Shown here one piece after another: positions 38,005-46,784 of a DNA stretch of 60,660 bases. The stretch lies in the NCBI GenBank assembly GCA_025360865.1, contig JANYBG010000185.1, positions 1 through 60,660 of the forward strand. The letters are read 5' to 3'. Both the position numbers and the translations under genes were made by a program. The number at the start of each line of letters is the position of its first letter. Position 1 is the stretch's first letter. The notes below the pieces were generated by a model. The model was not told the DNA's origin. It made no database searches and saw nothing but the letters and a program-made list of their open reading frames with translations. The DNA is from Pseudomonadota bacterium (GTDB taxonomy: Bacteria > Pseudomonadota > Gammaproteobacteria > Steroidobacterales > Steroidobacteraceae).

Positions 38005-38015
38005 GGAGCGAGCAA

Positions 38016-38405
38016 ATGTCCCACGTCACTGTGATCAACGAGCACCAGCACGTGCAGCAGATCGTCTCCGGCCACCATCACCTCACCGCCGATGAGCCCG
38101 TGGCCGCCGGCGGGAGCGACGCGGGACTCGCGCCGCGTGAACTGCTGCTGGCGAGTCTGGGCGCCGATACGGCCGTGGCCCTGCGGCGCCACGCGGCGCA
38201 GCGCGACTGGACGCTGGGCAAGATCACCGTCGGTGTGCGCTGGTCGAAGGATGGCGCCGGACATGAACACATCGAGCGCCGGCTGTCCTTCGCCAAGCCT
38301 CTGAGTGGCGAGCAAAAGAAGGCTCTGCTGGGGGTCGCCGCCGGCACCGAGGTCTCGAAGCTCATCAGCGGCGGCATCACCATCCAGTCGACGGTCGTCG
38401 ACTAG
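38016..38405 (+). CDS. OsmC-family protein lacking both catalytic cysteines
   Basis: 129 aa. PRELLLASLGADTAVALRRHA aligns with the first OsmC/Ohr cysteine motif but has Asp51 where Cys is expected; the second motif reads VAAGTEVSKLI with Thr111 in place of the Cys of CPV. The protein has no cysteine at all, so thiol peroxidase activity is excluded. The OsmC fold is otherwise intact. It may bind a lipid or other hydrophobic ligand. Likely third gene of the cfa-like operon, 11 bases after the reductase. Convergent with the surface-protein operon. Confidence 0.85.
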   Translation: MSHVTVINEHQHVQQIVSGHHHLTADEPVAAGGSDAGLAPRELLLASLGADTAVALRRHAAQRDWTLGKITVGVRWSKDGAGHEHIERRLSFAKPLSGEQKKALLGVAAGTEVSKLISGGITIQSTVVD

Positions 38406-38418
38406 CGGGGCTGCCGGC

Positions 38419-40476
38419 TCACTTCATCCGCAGCGCGCCGATGTCCATCACGGTCCGGTCACGCGTGCTGACCTCGACTTCCGTGCGACCGGAGTTGGTC
38501 ATCGCCCAGGGCAGCGGCAGGTTGTCGCCCTGAATCGTGATCACGTGGTGGCCGGAGACCACGGCCGGGAAGTCGTAGCGGCCGCTGGAGTCGGTACGCA
38601 CCGAGAAGCGCCCATCCAGGATGACCGTGACGTTGGCGACGGTGGTCTCGCCGGCGTCCAGGCGTCCATTCTCGTTGGCATCAAGATAGATGACCCCGCT
38701 CAGGCGGCCGGAGCCGGACCCCAGCGCCCCGCCCAGCGGCGCGAAGTGCGAGCCGCGCGAATCCTGGTAGCGCACGGTGAGGAAAAAGCCGCTCTCGCCC
38801 ATCGAGGCCGTGGGCACCGGCGACACGGGGGTCAGCGGGGAAGTGACCACCAGGGGTGCCCAGGAACCCACGTGGTTCGCGTAGTAGGTCGTAAGCACCG
38901 ACCAGGCGCGGTTGATCTGCCAGCTCAAGGTCACATCCGCCGACGTCGTCGGCGCCGCGCGACCCGACACCGCTTGAGCCCACTGCACGCTGCCATCCAG
39001 TGACAGACGCGCGGTGAAGTCGCCGCCGCCGTAGATGGCCACGCGCACCACGGTCGCATTCTGGGTCGCCCCCACCACGGCGTGGTCGCTGATGCGATCA
39101 ACGGCCGCGGTGGTGGACAGGCGCCGGCCTGTGCCCACGCTCCAGCCCTGCTGCAGCGTGAGCGTCGTGTCCCGGGTGCGCGGGTCGCGGGCGTAGTCGA
39201 GCTGGGCGCGCCCCATGCCCAGGAAGTTCACCTTGTCGAGGTAGCCCTCCACCGACCACGCGGTGTCGCTTGAGCCGTGGCGCAGGTTCGCCACGCCGCC
39301 GATGCCCACGTCGCGGCTGAGCTGGTAGCGCGCGTCGGTGTTGATGAAAGTGGCATCCGCGCCCTTACCCGAGACCGACTTCACCTCGTCGACGCCAAAG
39401 TCGGCGTACCAGCGCCGCGACTGCCAGTCGAGGCGATAGTAGCCGCCCTGGACGTCGCTGGTGATGGGCTGGGTTCCCCAGGCGAGGTTCGGATCAATGC
39501 GGAAGGCCCCGAATGTCTGCGTCAGCGCGCCCCGCGTCAGGGCCGCATCGACCCAGGCGCCGAACGCGTTGGAGTTGTCACCGACCCTGCCATCGATGAG
39601 GTTCCCCTGCACGCGAACACCAGCGCCCTTCCACGCCGCGGTGAGCAGGCCGGTCTCGGTGGATACGCGCGGTGGTGTGGGGGTCGCGGGGGACAGGTTC
39701 GAGTCAAGCGGCTGGTAGTACAGGGAGACGTTGTTCGCCGCGGCGAAGTCGCCGCCGACGGACCATCGCGCGGAGGGTGACCACTGCGCGCCGAGCGTCG
39801 CGGTGCTGCCACCCAGGGTCGTGAAGGTGGGAACCTTGATCCCGTCATAGGTCCCCGGCTCGCCACCGCCGGCGACGATCTGCAGGCCCGCGGGCCCGCG
39901 CCACTCGGTCTCGAGTCCCTGCATCGGGCTCTGCGCGAGGATGAAGCGGGGCTGCTCGCGCGCAAGGTTTATCAGGGGCGCGTTCAGGTCCCCGAGCGCG
40001 TTGTCGGTCTGCCAGCCATCGTCGAAGGGCATGGCGCGCTGGTGCACCGCGAAGGCGATGTGTCTGTCGCCCTGGCCGCCATCGCCGTTGGCGCGCGCAT
40101 TGTCGCCGCCAAAGCGCGCCGCGAGGTTCGCCGACCATGCGCCGTACGAGACCGTGTCCCACTGGGCATCCGTGACGATGCCGGTCTCGTGCCGGTCGGG
40201 ACTGGCGTTCGCGCCTTGCTGGCGCAGGACGCTCGCGATCGCGTCCACGCGGATCGAGCGCGCCAGCCCGGTGGTATCGCTGGTACTGTTGTCTCCGGGC
40301 GAGATGTCAGGCGCGAGGCCGCCACCACTGATCAGGCGGTCCTCGTACGCGGGCGCCGGATCGGGCAGCGCCGCGGCCTGGGGCTGCGCGCGCGGCGCGC
40401 CACTGAACGCGAGCGCCGCCACGGACCCACACAGGCACGCTGCTATGTGCAGTGCGCGCCTTGGGGTCCCCTTCAT
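38419..40476 (-). CDS. outer-membrane beta-barrel with C-terminal SdrD/CarboxypepD-reg-like domain, usher-like role proposed
   Basis: 685 aa. Signal peptide, proline-rich N-terminal stretch, then many amphipathic beta strands (for example TGLLTAAWKGAGVRVQGNLI and GGYYRLDWQSRRWYADFG), and at about residues 575-685 a domain with GVIYLDANENGRLDAGE and TDSSGRYDFP, the calcium-binding/regulatory beta sandwich seen in SdrD and carboxypeptidase tails. I find no PapC_N or plug pattern, so it is not a standard usher, but it sits last in an operon with a PapD-like chaperone (four-base overlap). Probable secretion pore or anchor for the subunits. Confidence 0.7.
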   Translation of the reverse strand: MKGTPRRALHIAACLCGSVAALAFSGAPRAQPQAAALPDPAPAYEDRLISGGGLAPDISPGDNSTSDTTGLARSIRVDAIASVLRQQGANASPDRHETGIVTDAQWDTVSYGAWSANLAARFGGDNARANGDGGQGDRHIAFAVHQRAMPFDDGWQTDNALGDLNAPLINLAREQPRFILAQSPMQGLETEWRGPAGLQIVAGGGEPGTYDGIKVPTFTTLGGSTATLGAQWSPSARWSVGGDFAAANNVSLYYQPLDSNLSPATPTPPRVSTETGLLTAAWKGAGVRVQGNLIDGRVGDNSNAFGAWVDAALTRGALTQTFGAFRIDPNLAWGTQPITSDVQGGYYRLDWQSRRWYADFGVDEVKSVSGKGADATFINTDARYQLSRDVGIGGVANLRHGSSDTAWSVEGYLDKVNFLGMGRAQLDYARDPRTRDTTLTLQQGWSVGTGRRLSTTAAVDRISDHAVVGATQNATVVRVAIYGGGDFTARLSLDGSVQWAQAVSGRAAPTTSADVTLSWQINRAWSVLTTYYANHVGSWAPLVVTSPLTPVSPVPTASMGESGFFLTVRYQDSRGSHFAPLGGALGSGSGRLSGVIYLDANENGRLDAGETTVANVTVILDGRFSVRTDSSGRYDFPAVVSGHHVITIQGDNLPLPWAMTNSGRTEVEVSTRDRTVMDIGALRMK

Positions 40477-41267
40477 TTGAAGGTCTCGTTCAGTTCGGTC
40501 TTCTGGTCAGCCCACTCGAGCGTCCCCTGGATGCTCACCGGGAAGGCGAGGCTCGGGTGCTCCTCGTCGGGCGTCGAGGGCACCAGGAACACCGGGCGTT
40601 CCTCGCCGGGCAGGATCGGCAGGTCCGTCGGGGTGAAGTCGTACTTGTTGCCCTTCGCATCCGTGCCGGTGAGGAAGCCGGAGATGCGCGCGTGCGCCTC
40701 CCCTGAGTTGTGCACGCGCAGCACCGGGACCTGGGCGCCGTTGAGGTTCGCGATCCCGGGACCGAAGACCTCGATCCTTGGCTGCGCATCACCGACCCTC
40801 ACGTAGACGATGAGGCCGATGCGTCCGACGACCGGCAACTGCATCGCCGGCGTCCGCGTCACCGAGGGTTCGTCCCCCTCGATGAGGATGCCGAAGCGGC
40901 ACTCCCCGGGCGGGGCATCGGCAGGCACGGTGACCTCGAAGCGGAAGCGGATGGTGCCGCCGCCGGGAAGCGCCACCAGCGAGCGCTCCAGCGCGACCCA
41001 GGGGCGGCAGCTGCCGGGGGTGAGTTCATCGTGGAAGATGACGCCGTAGTCAGCGGCCAGGGTGAAGTCAGCCGTCCGCACCTTGAAACGGGACGGCGCC
41101 GCGGAGCGGTTGGAGAGCTCGAACACCTGGCGCACCGTGGCTCCCGGCTTGCCATTGAACTCGAAGCGCGGCGGGGAGACCAGGGCGGCGAAGCCGGCAT
41201 CGGCCCGCGCGGCGAGCGACAGCGTCATCGCCACCAGCGAACTCAGCACGATCAGAATCACTCGCAC
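40473..41267 (-). CDS. PapD-like periplasmic chaperone
   Basis: 264 aa, start GTG 41267, signal peptide MRVILIVLSSLVAMTLSLAA. Immunoglobulin-like first domain: PPRFEFNGKPGATVRQVFEL, SNRSAAPSRFKVRTADF, and GGGTIRFRFEVTVPADAPPG are the strand pattern of fimbrial chaperones; a second beta domain follows. It should cap and carry the secreted subunits to the outer membrane. It lies two bases after the small secreted subunit gene and overlaps the barrel gene by four bases. Confidence 0.78.
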   Translation of the reverse strand: MRVILIVLSSLVAMTLSLAARADAGFAALVSPPRFEFNGKPGATVRQVFELSNRSAAPSRFKVRTADFTLAADYGVIFHDELTPGSCRPWVALERSLVALPGGGTIRFRFEVTVPADAPPGECRFGILIEGDEPSVTRTPAMQLPVVGRIGLIVYVRVGDAQPRIEVFGPGIANLNGAQVPVLRVHNSGEAHARISGFLTGTDAKGNKYDFTPTDLPILPGEERPVFLVPSTPDEEHPSLAFPVSIQGTLEWADQKTELNETFK

Positions 41268-41269
41268 GG

Positions 41270-41746
41270 TCAGCCCTCGTCCAGCTCGAAGCGGAAGTTG
41301 ATGTGGTAGAGCGTCTGCATGCGCCGCCCGTCCACGTTGATCGTCAGCTGCACCAGGTCCTCGATGAAGGGCGAGGAGATGGGGCCCGCGTACACGAGCG
41401 TCCGCGAACCTGTGACCACGCGCCCGGGTAGCAGGCGCCCCTGCGTGTTCCAGGTGACGGTCATCGCGCCGGGCGCCTGCGCAGGCAGCGCGAGATATAT
41501 CTTCGCGGTGCGCTTTTGCCAGGCGGCGACGTTTAGTTTCACGCGCAGCGCGAGCGTGCCGACCATGATGTTGGCGTTGGGTCCGCGCGGGGACAGCTGC
41601 TGCCAGCGCATGTCGAGCGCGGCGTTGTTCGGCAGCGTGCCGGAGTCATCGATGACCGTCGTCTTGGCCATCGCGGGGCTCGCGAGGAGCCAGATTATGC
41701 ACAATGGTCCGATTAAGCGCGCACCCATTGCGGCAGTCGCTCGCAT
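41270..41746 (-). CDS. small secreted beta protein, candidate minor/tip subunit
   Basis: 158 aa, signal peptide MGARLIGPLCIIWLLASPAMA. All-beta mature protein with alternating hydrophobic strands (NIMVGTLALRVKLNVAAW, RTLVYAGPISSPFIEDLVQ) and no cysteine after the signal peptide; ends LYHINFRFELDEG. Four bases after subunit B and two before the chaperone, so part of one transcript. No family recognised; a tip or adaptor role is inference from position. Confidence 0.7.
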   Translation of the reverse strand: MRATAAMGARLIGPLCIIWLLASPAMAKTTVIDDSGTLPNNAALDMRWQQLSPRGPNANIMVGTLALRVKLNVAAWQKRTAKIYLALPAQAPGAMTVTWNTQGRLLPGRVVTGSRTLVYAGPISSPFIEDLVQLTINVDGRRMQTLYHINFRFELDEG

Positions 41747-41750
41747 GGCC

Positions 41751-42383
41751 TTACGGGGCGGTCAGCGTGTAGAGCACGCGTCCGGTATAGGTGCCTGCGG
41801 CAGGATAGGTCGTGTTGCTGAAGGAAAACGTCCAGCAGCTCTCCGCCCAGTGGTTCTGGGCGATCGTGCCCACGGTCTGCACCGCACCTCCCGTGAAGGT
41901 GCCCGCCGTGAAGGGCTGGCCGGCGCTGTCGCCCAGCGGACCGTTGCCACCGCTCGTCCAGGAGACCTGCGAGAAGGGGATCGTGTCGCCGGTGGCGTTC
42001 ACCATCGAGGCTGGCACGGTGGCCGTCACCGACACGGTGCCGATGCCAGGGCCGGTGGTGCGGTAGAAGCCGCCGATGTACAGCTGCGCCGGGACGGTGC
42101 AGAAGGTGTAGTTGTCGTAGAAGCTGTTCGTCTGCGTGCTGTCGGTGGTCATCGCCTGCGCGGCGCCGTTGCCGACCGCGGCGGCGGCGACCGCGACGGA
42201 CACCTTGTTCACGGTCGGGTTGTTGCCCGGCGTGCCGCCGCTGTTATACAGGCCCGCGAAGGTGCCCACGCCCACCTGGAGGTAGACGCTCTTGGGGGCA
42301 CCGGCGCTGATCGCGACGGTGAAGGCGGGCGCCGGGTGGTTAGCCGCGGCCAGGAGCGCGAGACACAGGATGCGTTGGGCCAT
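41751..42383 (-). CDS. secreted beta-sandwich subunit B of the surface operon
   Basis: 210 aa from ATG 42383, which begins directly with a signal peptide (MAQRILCLALLAAANHPAPA); the frame is open to ATG 42452. It shares its two ends with the upstream subunit: KSVYLQVGVGTFAG near the N-terminus and AAGTYTGRVLYTLTAP at the C-terminus. Two cysteines (in YTFCTVP and AESCWTF) may form a disulfide. Likely exported by the chaperone and barrel encoded downstream. Not a recognised pilin family. Confidence 0.72.
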   Translation of the reverse strand: MAQRILCLALLAAANHPAPAFTVAISAGAPKSVYLQVGVGTFAGLYNSGGTPGNNPTVNKVSVAVAAAAVGNGAAQAMTTDSTQTNSFYDNYTFCTVPAQLYIGGFYRTTGPGIGTVSVTATVPASMVNATGDTIPFSQVSWTSGGNGPLGDSAGQPFTAGTFTGGAVQTVGTIAQNHWAESCWTFSFSNTTYPAAGTYTGRVLYTLTAP

Positions 42384-42482
42384 TCGGCCCGGATTCTCGG
42401 AAATAGGAGTTCCCCCGGGGCGCTTGTCCATGTCGCGCCGCCGGGGGTGCATATTGCACTGATTCCTATCGGGTGACGAGCC

Positions 42483-43130
42483 TTACGGCATCGTCGCCGT
42501 GTACGTCACGCGGCCGTTGTTCACGTTCGCGCCGCCGTAGACGCCGGCGGGCGGGCTCACCGTGTTCAGGTACGAGTACGTCCACTTCGCATCCGCGAGG
42601 ATGACCTTCGAGGCCGGGGCGGTGAGCACCACGTTGGCGCTCGCGCCGTTGACCAGCGTCGGGGGCGCCAGCGCGGTCGCCGAGGTGATCGTCGTCGCGG
42701 CGGTCGCGACCTGCGTCCACGCGATGGTGTCGGTGACGGCACCGTCATTCAGAGCGCCGGCGGTCGTCGCATTGAGCGTGACGTTGCCGCTGTTGCTGAC
42801 GATCGCGGCCGTCACCGAACCCGCGGCGAGGTCACCGCCGGTGCCGGCCACGGCCGTGCCGTTGCCGACCGTGCCCGCGGCGGGCGCGAACTGCACCAGG
42901 TCAACTGTGGCGACGTTGCTGAGTGTGGGGGTCGCGCCGGTGTAGGTGGCGCCGGTGCCCACGCGCAGGAACAGGATCTTCGGGATCGTGATCTGGAAGT
43001 CAACATGCGCGACCGCGCCCGGGACGGCCGTGGCGCCGCCGCTGACGACATTCGACTCGGCGTGGGCTAGAAGAGGAGCCGCGACCGCGGTGACGGCGAG
43101 GAGACCCTTGATGACGCTTGAGATCCGCAT
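42483..43130 (-). CDS. secreted beta-sandwich subunit A, candidate major subunit
   Basis: 215 aa, signal peptide MRISSVIKGLLAVTAVAAPLLAHA, then a Thr/Ala/Val-rich, cysteine-free mature chain like many fimbrial subunits. KILFLRVGTGATYTG and the C-terminal PAGVYGGANVNNGRVTYTATMP parallel subunit B, so the two are paralogues. First gene of the operon with AGGAA six bases before its ATG, which suggests the highest expression. It lacks the spore-coat-U and CS1 pilin patterns I know. Function inferred from context only. Confidence 0.75.
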   Translation of the reverse strand: MRISSVIKGLLAVTAVAAPLLAHAESNVVSGGATAVPGAVAHVDFQITIPKILFLRVGTGATYTGATPTLSNVATVDLVQFAPAAGTVGNGTAVAGTGGDLAAGSVTAAIVSNSGNVTLNATTAGALNDGAVTDTIAWTQVATAATTITSATALAPPTLVNGASANVVLTAPASKVILADAKWTYSYLNTVSPPAGVYGGANVNNGRVTYTATMP

Positions 43131-43457
43131 GATTGATTCCTGAGCTGGTGAAAGGAAGAGTTGGCGTTGGACGGGATCTTACGGGTGCGGATTTCGCGGA
43201 TCCGTGCTTATGTCACGCTTCGGGAGATCCAGCGCCGCCTGCCTCCGGGCTCCCCCTCCGAGCCGCCCGCAACTGGGACACAGCGCACAAAGGGACGGTC
43301 GAAGCGGGCCGCGCTTCGCGGTGGCGTAGGGCGGAGCCGGCGGGCCCCGCTCTTATATATATGGAGTCCGCCGGACCCGCCGGCGACGCCCCGCGGGTGA
43401 TTCCCAAGCCCCGGGGTCCGCGCGCATGCTCGCCGGCTTCACCCAGGGAAGACATCC
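43131..43457. other. divergent intergenic region of the surface operon and the SDR gene
   Basis: 327 bases that must hold promoters for both directions. An unusual AT run TCTTATATATATGG at about 43351-43364 is flanked by GCCGGCGGG (43336) and CCCGCCGGC (43376), a 9-bp inverted repeat, which could be a regulator site over a promoter. GGATTTCGCGGATCC near 43190 is another near-palindrome. No gene seen. Confidence 0.45.
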
Positions 43458-44267
43458 ATGCCCAATGCCAGCAAGTACGGTCCGGTCGCGCTCATCCTCG
43501 GGGGCTCGGAGGGAATCGGGCGGCAATTCGCCGAACAGATCGCCGCGAAGGGTCTGGACCTGGTGCTCGTCGCGCGTGGCGGCGGGCCGCTCGAAAGCGC
43601 GGCGCGGGAGATCCGCCTCGCGCACGGGGTGAACGTGGTGACCCTCACGCGTGACCTCACCGCCGCGGGACTCGAGGAGTTCATCGATGGCGTGCTCGGC
43701 GCGCATGACATCGGGTTCACGGTCTACAACGCCGGCGCCACGCACGGCGTGGGCGGGTTCCTGGACGCGCCGCTTGCCAAGGCGACGAACCTCGTGCAGC
43801 TGAACTGCACAGGCCCGCTGACGTTCGCGCACAAGCTGCTCGGGGCGCGGCGCGCGCGCAAACGCCGCGCGGGACTGATCGTCGTCTCCTCGATGTCCGG
43901 CGTCTGCGGCAGCGGGCTCGTGGCCACGTACGCCGCGGCCAAGGCCTTCGAGATCGCACTGTGCGAAGGCCTCCACTGGGAACTCTCCGGCGAAGGAATC
44001 GACGTGTTATGCGCCGTCGCAGGCCTTACCGATACCCCGGCCATGCGCCGTTCCGGGGTGTCCTTCACCGCCGCGGCCGCGGCCGGCTACGTGGCGATGG
44101 ATGCCGCCGAGGTCGCGCGCGGCGCGCTCTCGCAGCTGGGCAAGGCGGCCGTGTGGTACGCGGTCGGGCAGCAGACCGCGGACGCCATGCGCGCGCTGCC
44201 GCGGGGGCAGCTGACGGAGGCGATGAGCGCCGCGTCCGCGGCGCTCTTCCAGGTGCGGGCGCGCTAG
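43458..44267 (+). CDS. short-chain dehydrogenase/reductase
   Basis: 269 aa. NAD(P) motif ALILGGSEGIGRQFAEQI, YNAGATHG in place of NNAG, Ser in VVSSMSG and the catalytic pair in YAAAK. Start ATG 43458 with a loose AGGGAAG upstream. Substrate cannot be told; it stands alone between the surface operon and the M28 peptidase, with a 72-base gap to the latter. Confidence 0.87.
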   Translation: MPNASKYGPVALILGGSEGIGRQFAEQIAAKGLDLVLVARGGGPLESAAREIRLAHGVNVVTLTRDLTAAGLEEFIDGVLGAHDIGFTVYNAGATHGVGGFLDAPLAKATNLVQLNCTGPLTFAHKLLGARRARKRRAGLIVVSSMSGVCGSGLVATYAAAKAFEIALCEGLHWELSGEGIDVLCAVAGLTDTPAMRRSGVSFTAAAAAGYVAMDAAEVARGALSQLGKAAVWYAVGQQTADAMRALPRGQLTEAMSAASAALFQVRAR

Positions 44268-44339
44268 CGCCGCCGGCGTCGCCGCGCCGCGCGGCTTTCG
44301 GCTACGATGGGCGAGATTCCTCAGCAGCAGGTCTCCCGC

Positions 44340-46676
44340 ATGATCCAGCCGATGCGTCCTCGTTCCATCGCGCGCTTGGCGCGTTCATTCGCGCTTTGCG
44401 CGGGGTTCGCCCTGGCCGCCGCAGGCGCAGCGGGACAGGGCGCGGTGAGCCCGGCGCTGTTCGGGTTCAGCCCGGGGGCATCCGTCGGCCAGCTGGCGCT
44501 GGAGCGGCGCTTCGACGCGGTGCTTGATCCCGCGGACCTGCGTGGCTGGCTCAAGACCCTGTCGTCGGAGGCGAACCACGTGGGCGCGCCGCACGACAAG
44601 GCGAACGCGGAGATGGTGCGCGCCCTGTTCACCCAGTGGGGCTGGAATGCGCGGATCGAGGTGTTCTATGCGCTCTACCCGACACTTAAGTCCCACATGC
44701 TGGAGATGGTCGGTCCCACGAAGTACGTCGCGAGCCTCAAGGAGGACACTATCGAGGGGGATGCCACCTCGGGTCGCACCGATGGCCTGCCGGCGTACAA
44801 CGAGTACGGCGCGGACGGTGATGTGACCGGCGAGCTCGTGTACCTCAACTACGGCATGCCGCAGGACTACGAGGACCTCGCGCGGCGCGGGATCGACGTG
44901 AAGGGCAAGATCGTCATCGCCCGCTACGGCGGCGGCTGGCGCGGACTCAAACCCAAGCTTGCGCAGGATCACGGGGCGATAGGCTGCATCATCTACTCCG
45001 ACCCGCACGACGATGGCTACTCCGCCGGCGATGTGTACCCCAAGGGCGGCTTCCGTCCGGCGTCGGGCCTGCAACGCGGCTCGGTGCTCGACATGGCGCT
45101 CTATCCGGGCGATCCGCTGACCCCCGGGGTGGGTGCCACCAAGGATGCCAAGCGCCTGGACATCAAGGACGCGAAGACCATCCTCAAGATCCCGGTGCTG
45201 CCGATCTCCTACGGCGATGCGCAGCCCTTCCTCGCCGCCCTCGGTGGCCCTGTGGCGCCCGCCAGCTGGCGTGGCGGCCTGCCCATCACGTATCACATGG
45301 GACCGGGGCCTGCGCAGGCGCACCTGATGATCAGCTCCGAGTGGAGCCAGAAGCCCCTGTACGACGTGATCGCGCGGATACCCGGCGCCGAGGCGCCGGA
45401 CGAGTGGGTGGTCCGCGGCAATCATCGCGACGGCTGGGTGTTCGGTGCCTGGGATCCCTTGTCGGGGCAGGTGGCCATGCTCGCCGAGGCCAAGGCCATC
45501 GGGTCGTTGCTCAGGAGCGGCTGGCGCCCGCGGCGCACACTGATCTACGCCAGCTGGGATGGCGAGGAAGCGGGGCTGCTGGGCTCCACGGAGTGGGCGG
45601 AGCAGCACGCCGCGGAGCTCAAGAGCAAGGCGGTCCTCTATCTGAACTCCGATACCAACACGCGCGGCTTCCTCCACCCGGATGGCAGCCACTCGCTGCA
45701 GCGCCTGGTGAACGATGTGGCTTCAGGCATCAAGGATCCGGAGACTGGCGCGAGCGTGCAGGCGCGCTTGCGCGCCCGCATGGAGGTGCTGGGCCTGGAC
45801 ACGGACGCGAGCGACCACGACGAGGCGGAGGCCCGTGAGCGCGCGGCGCGCCTCGCCAAGGAGGGCGGCGACCTGCCCCTCGGGGCGCTCGGATCAGGTT
45901 CGGACTACTCCGCGTACCTGCAGCACCTGGGGCTCGCGACCCTCGACATCGAGTACGCAGGCGAAGATGACCAGGCTGGCGTGTACCACTCGAACTTCGA
46001 TTCCTTCGATCACTACGTGCGCTTCGGCGACCCGACGTTCGCGTACGGGGTGGCCGAGGCCGAGACCATCGGCCACATCGTGCTGCGCATGGCGGATGCG
46101 CCGGTGCTGCCGCTGCAGTTCACCGACCTCGCCCAGACACTCGGCGACTACGTCGCGCAGCTCGCCAAGCTCACCGACGAGAAGCGCAAGCACGGCGCGG
46201 AAGTGGCGCGCCTGATCGATGCGAACGCGTTCGCGCTTACCGCGGACCCGACCCGCGTGGTCGGCCCGCCGGCTCGCGATCCCCCGGTGCCGCAGGTGAA
46301 TCTCGCGCCGCTGGATGCCGCCGTCGCGCGGCTGAAACTCGCGGCCACCGATTACGATGCGGCCTACGCCCGGCTGTCCGCGGGCGACGTGAAGCTCCCG
46401 GCCGCGCAGCGCAGGCGGCTGAACTCGGTGCTGCGCTCACTGGAGCAGAGGCTCACCCACGAGCGCGGGCTACCGGGGCGCGACTGGTTCAAGCACTTCA
46501 TTTACGCGCCCGGGATCCTCACCGGTTACGCGGTGAAGACGCTGCCAGCGGTGCGCGAGGCGATCGAGGGCGGTCGCTGGGCCGAGGCGAACGAGTACTC
46601 GGCGTTCACCGCGAAGGTGCTCGAGGGTTACTGCGACTCGCTCAAGGACGCCACCGCGATCCTGCGCGGGACGTAA
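44340..46676 (+). CDS. M28 family metallopeptidase, glutamate carboxypeptidase II-like
   Basis: 778 aa from ATG 44340 (44307 and 44352 are alternatives); signal peptide SFALCAGFALAAAGAAG. PA domain (about 110-260), then the co-catalytic zinc peptidase: NHRDGWVFGAWDPLSG (ligands His362 and Asp near 372), WDGEEAGLLGS (Glu at about 410), YLNSDTNTRG and the final His in YHSNFDSFDHY; then a transferrin-receptor-like dimerisation domain. All zinc ligands present. Periplasmic or surface exopeptidase cleaving terminal acidic residues in characterised relatives; specificity here unknown. Confidence 0.93.
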   Translation: MIQPMRPRSIARLARSFALCAGFALAAAGAAGQGAVSPALFGFSPGASVGQLALERRFDAVLDPADLRGWLKTLSSEANHVGAPHDKANAEMVRALFTQWGWNARIEVFYALYPTLKSHMLEMVGPTKYVASLKEDTIEGDATSGRTDGLPAYNEYGADGDVTGELVYLNYGMPQDYEDLARRGIDVKGKIVIARYGGGWRGLKPKLAQDHGAIGCIIYSDPHDDGYSAGDVYPKGGFRPASGLQRGSVLDMALYPGDPLTPGVGATKDAKRLDIKDAKTILKIPVLPISYGDAQPFLAALGGPVAPASWRGGLPITYHMGPGPAQAHLMISSEWSQKPLYDVIARIPGAEAPDEWVVRGNHRDGWVFGAWDPLSGQVAMLAEAKAIGSLLRSGWRPRRTLIYASWDGEEAGLLGSTEWAEQHAAELKSKAVLYLNSDTNTRGFLHPDGSHSLQRLVNDVASGIKDPETGASVQARLRARMEVLGLDTDASDHDEAEARERAARLAKEGGDLPLGALGSGSDYSAYLQHLGLATLDIEYAGEDDQAGVYHSNFDSFDHYVRFGDPTFAYGVAEAETIGHIVLRMADAPVLPLQFTDLAQTLGDYVAQLAKLTDEKRKHGAEVARLIDANAFALTADPTRVVGPPARDPPVPQVNLAPLDAAVARLKLAATDYDAAYARLSAGDVKLPAAQRRRLNSVLRSLEQRLTHERGLPGRDWFKHFIYAPGILTGYAVKTLPAVREAIEGGRWAEANEYSAFTAKVLEGYCDSLKDATAILRGT

Positions 46677-46784
46677 GCGGACGAACGCCGCGTAGATCAG
46701 CGGGCCATGAATATGGCTAACGACATACTTTGATAAGGGCGGCCTCGCGACCGCTGACCGCGAATTGGGCGAGCCAGGACCGAC

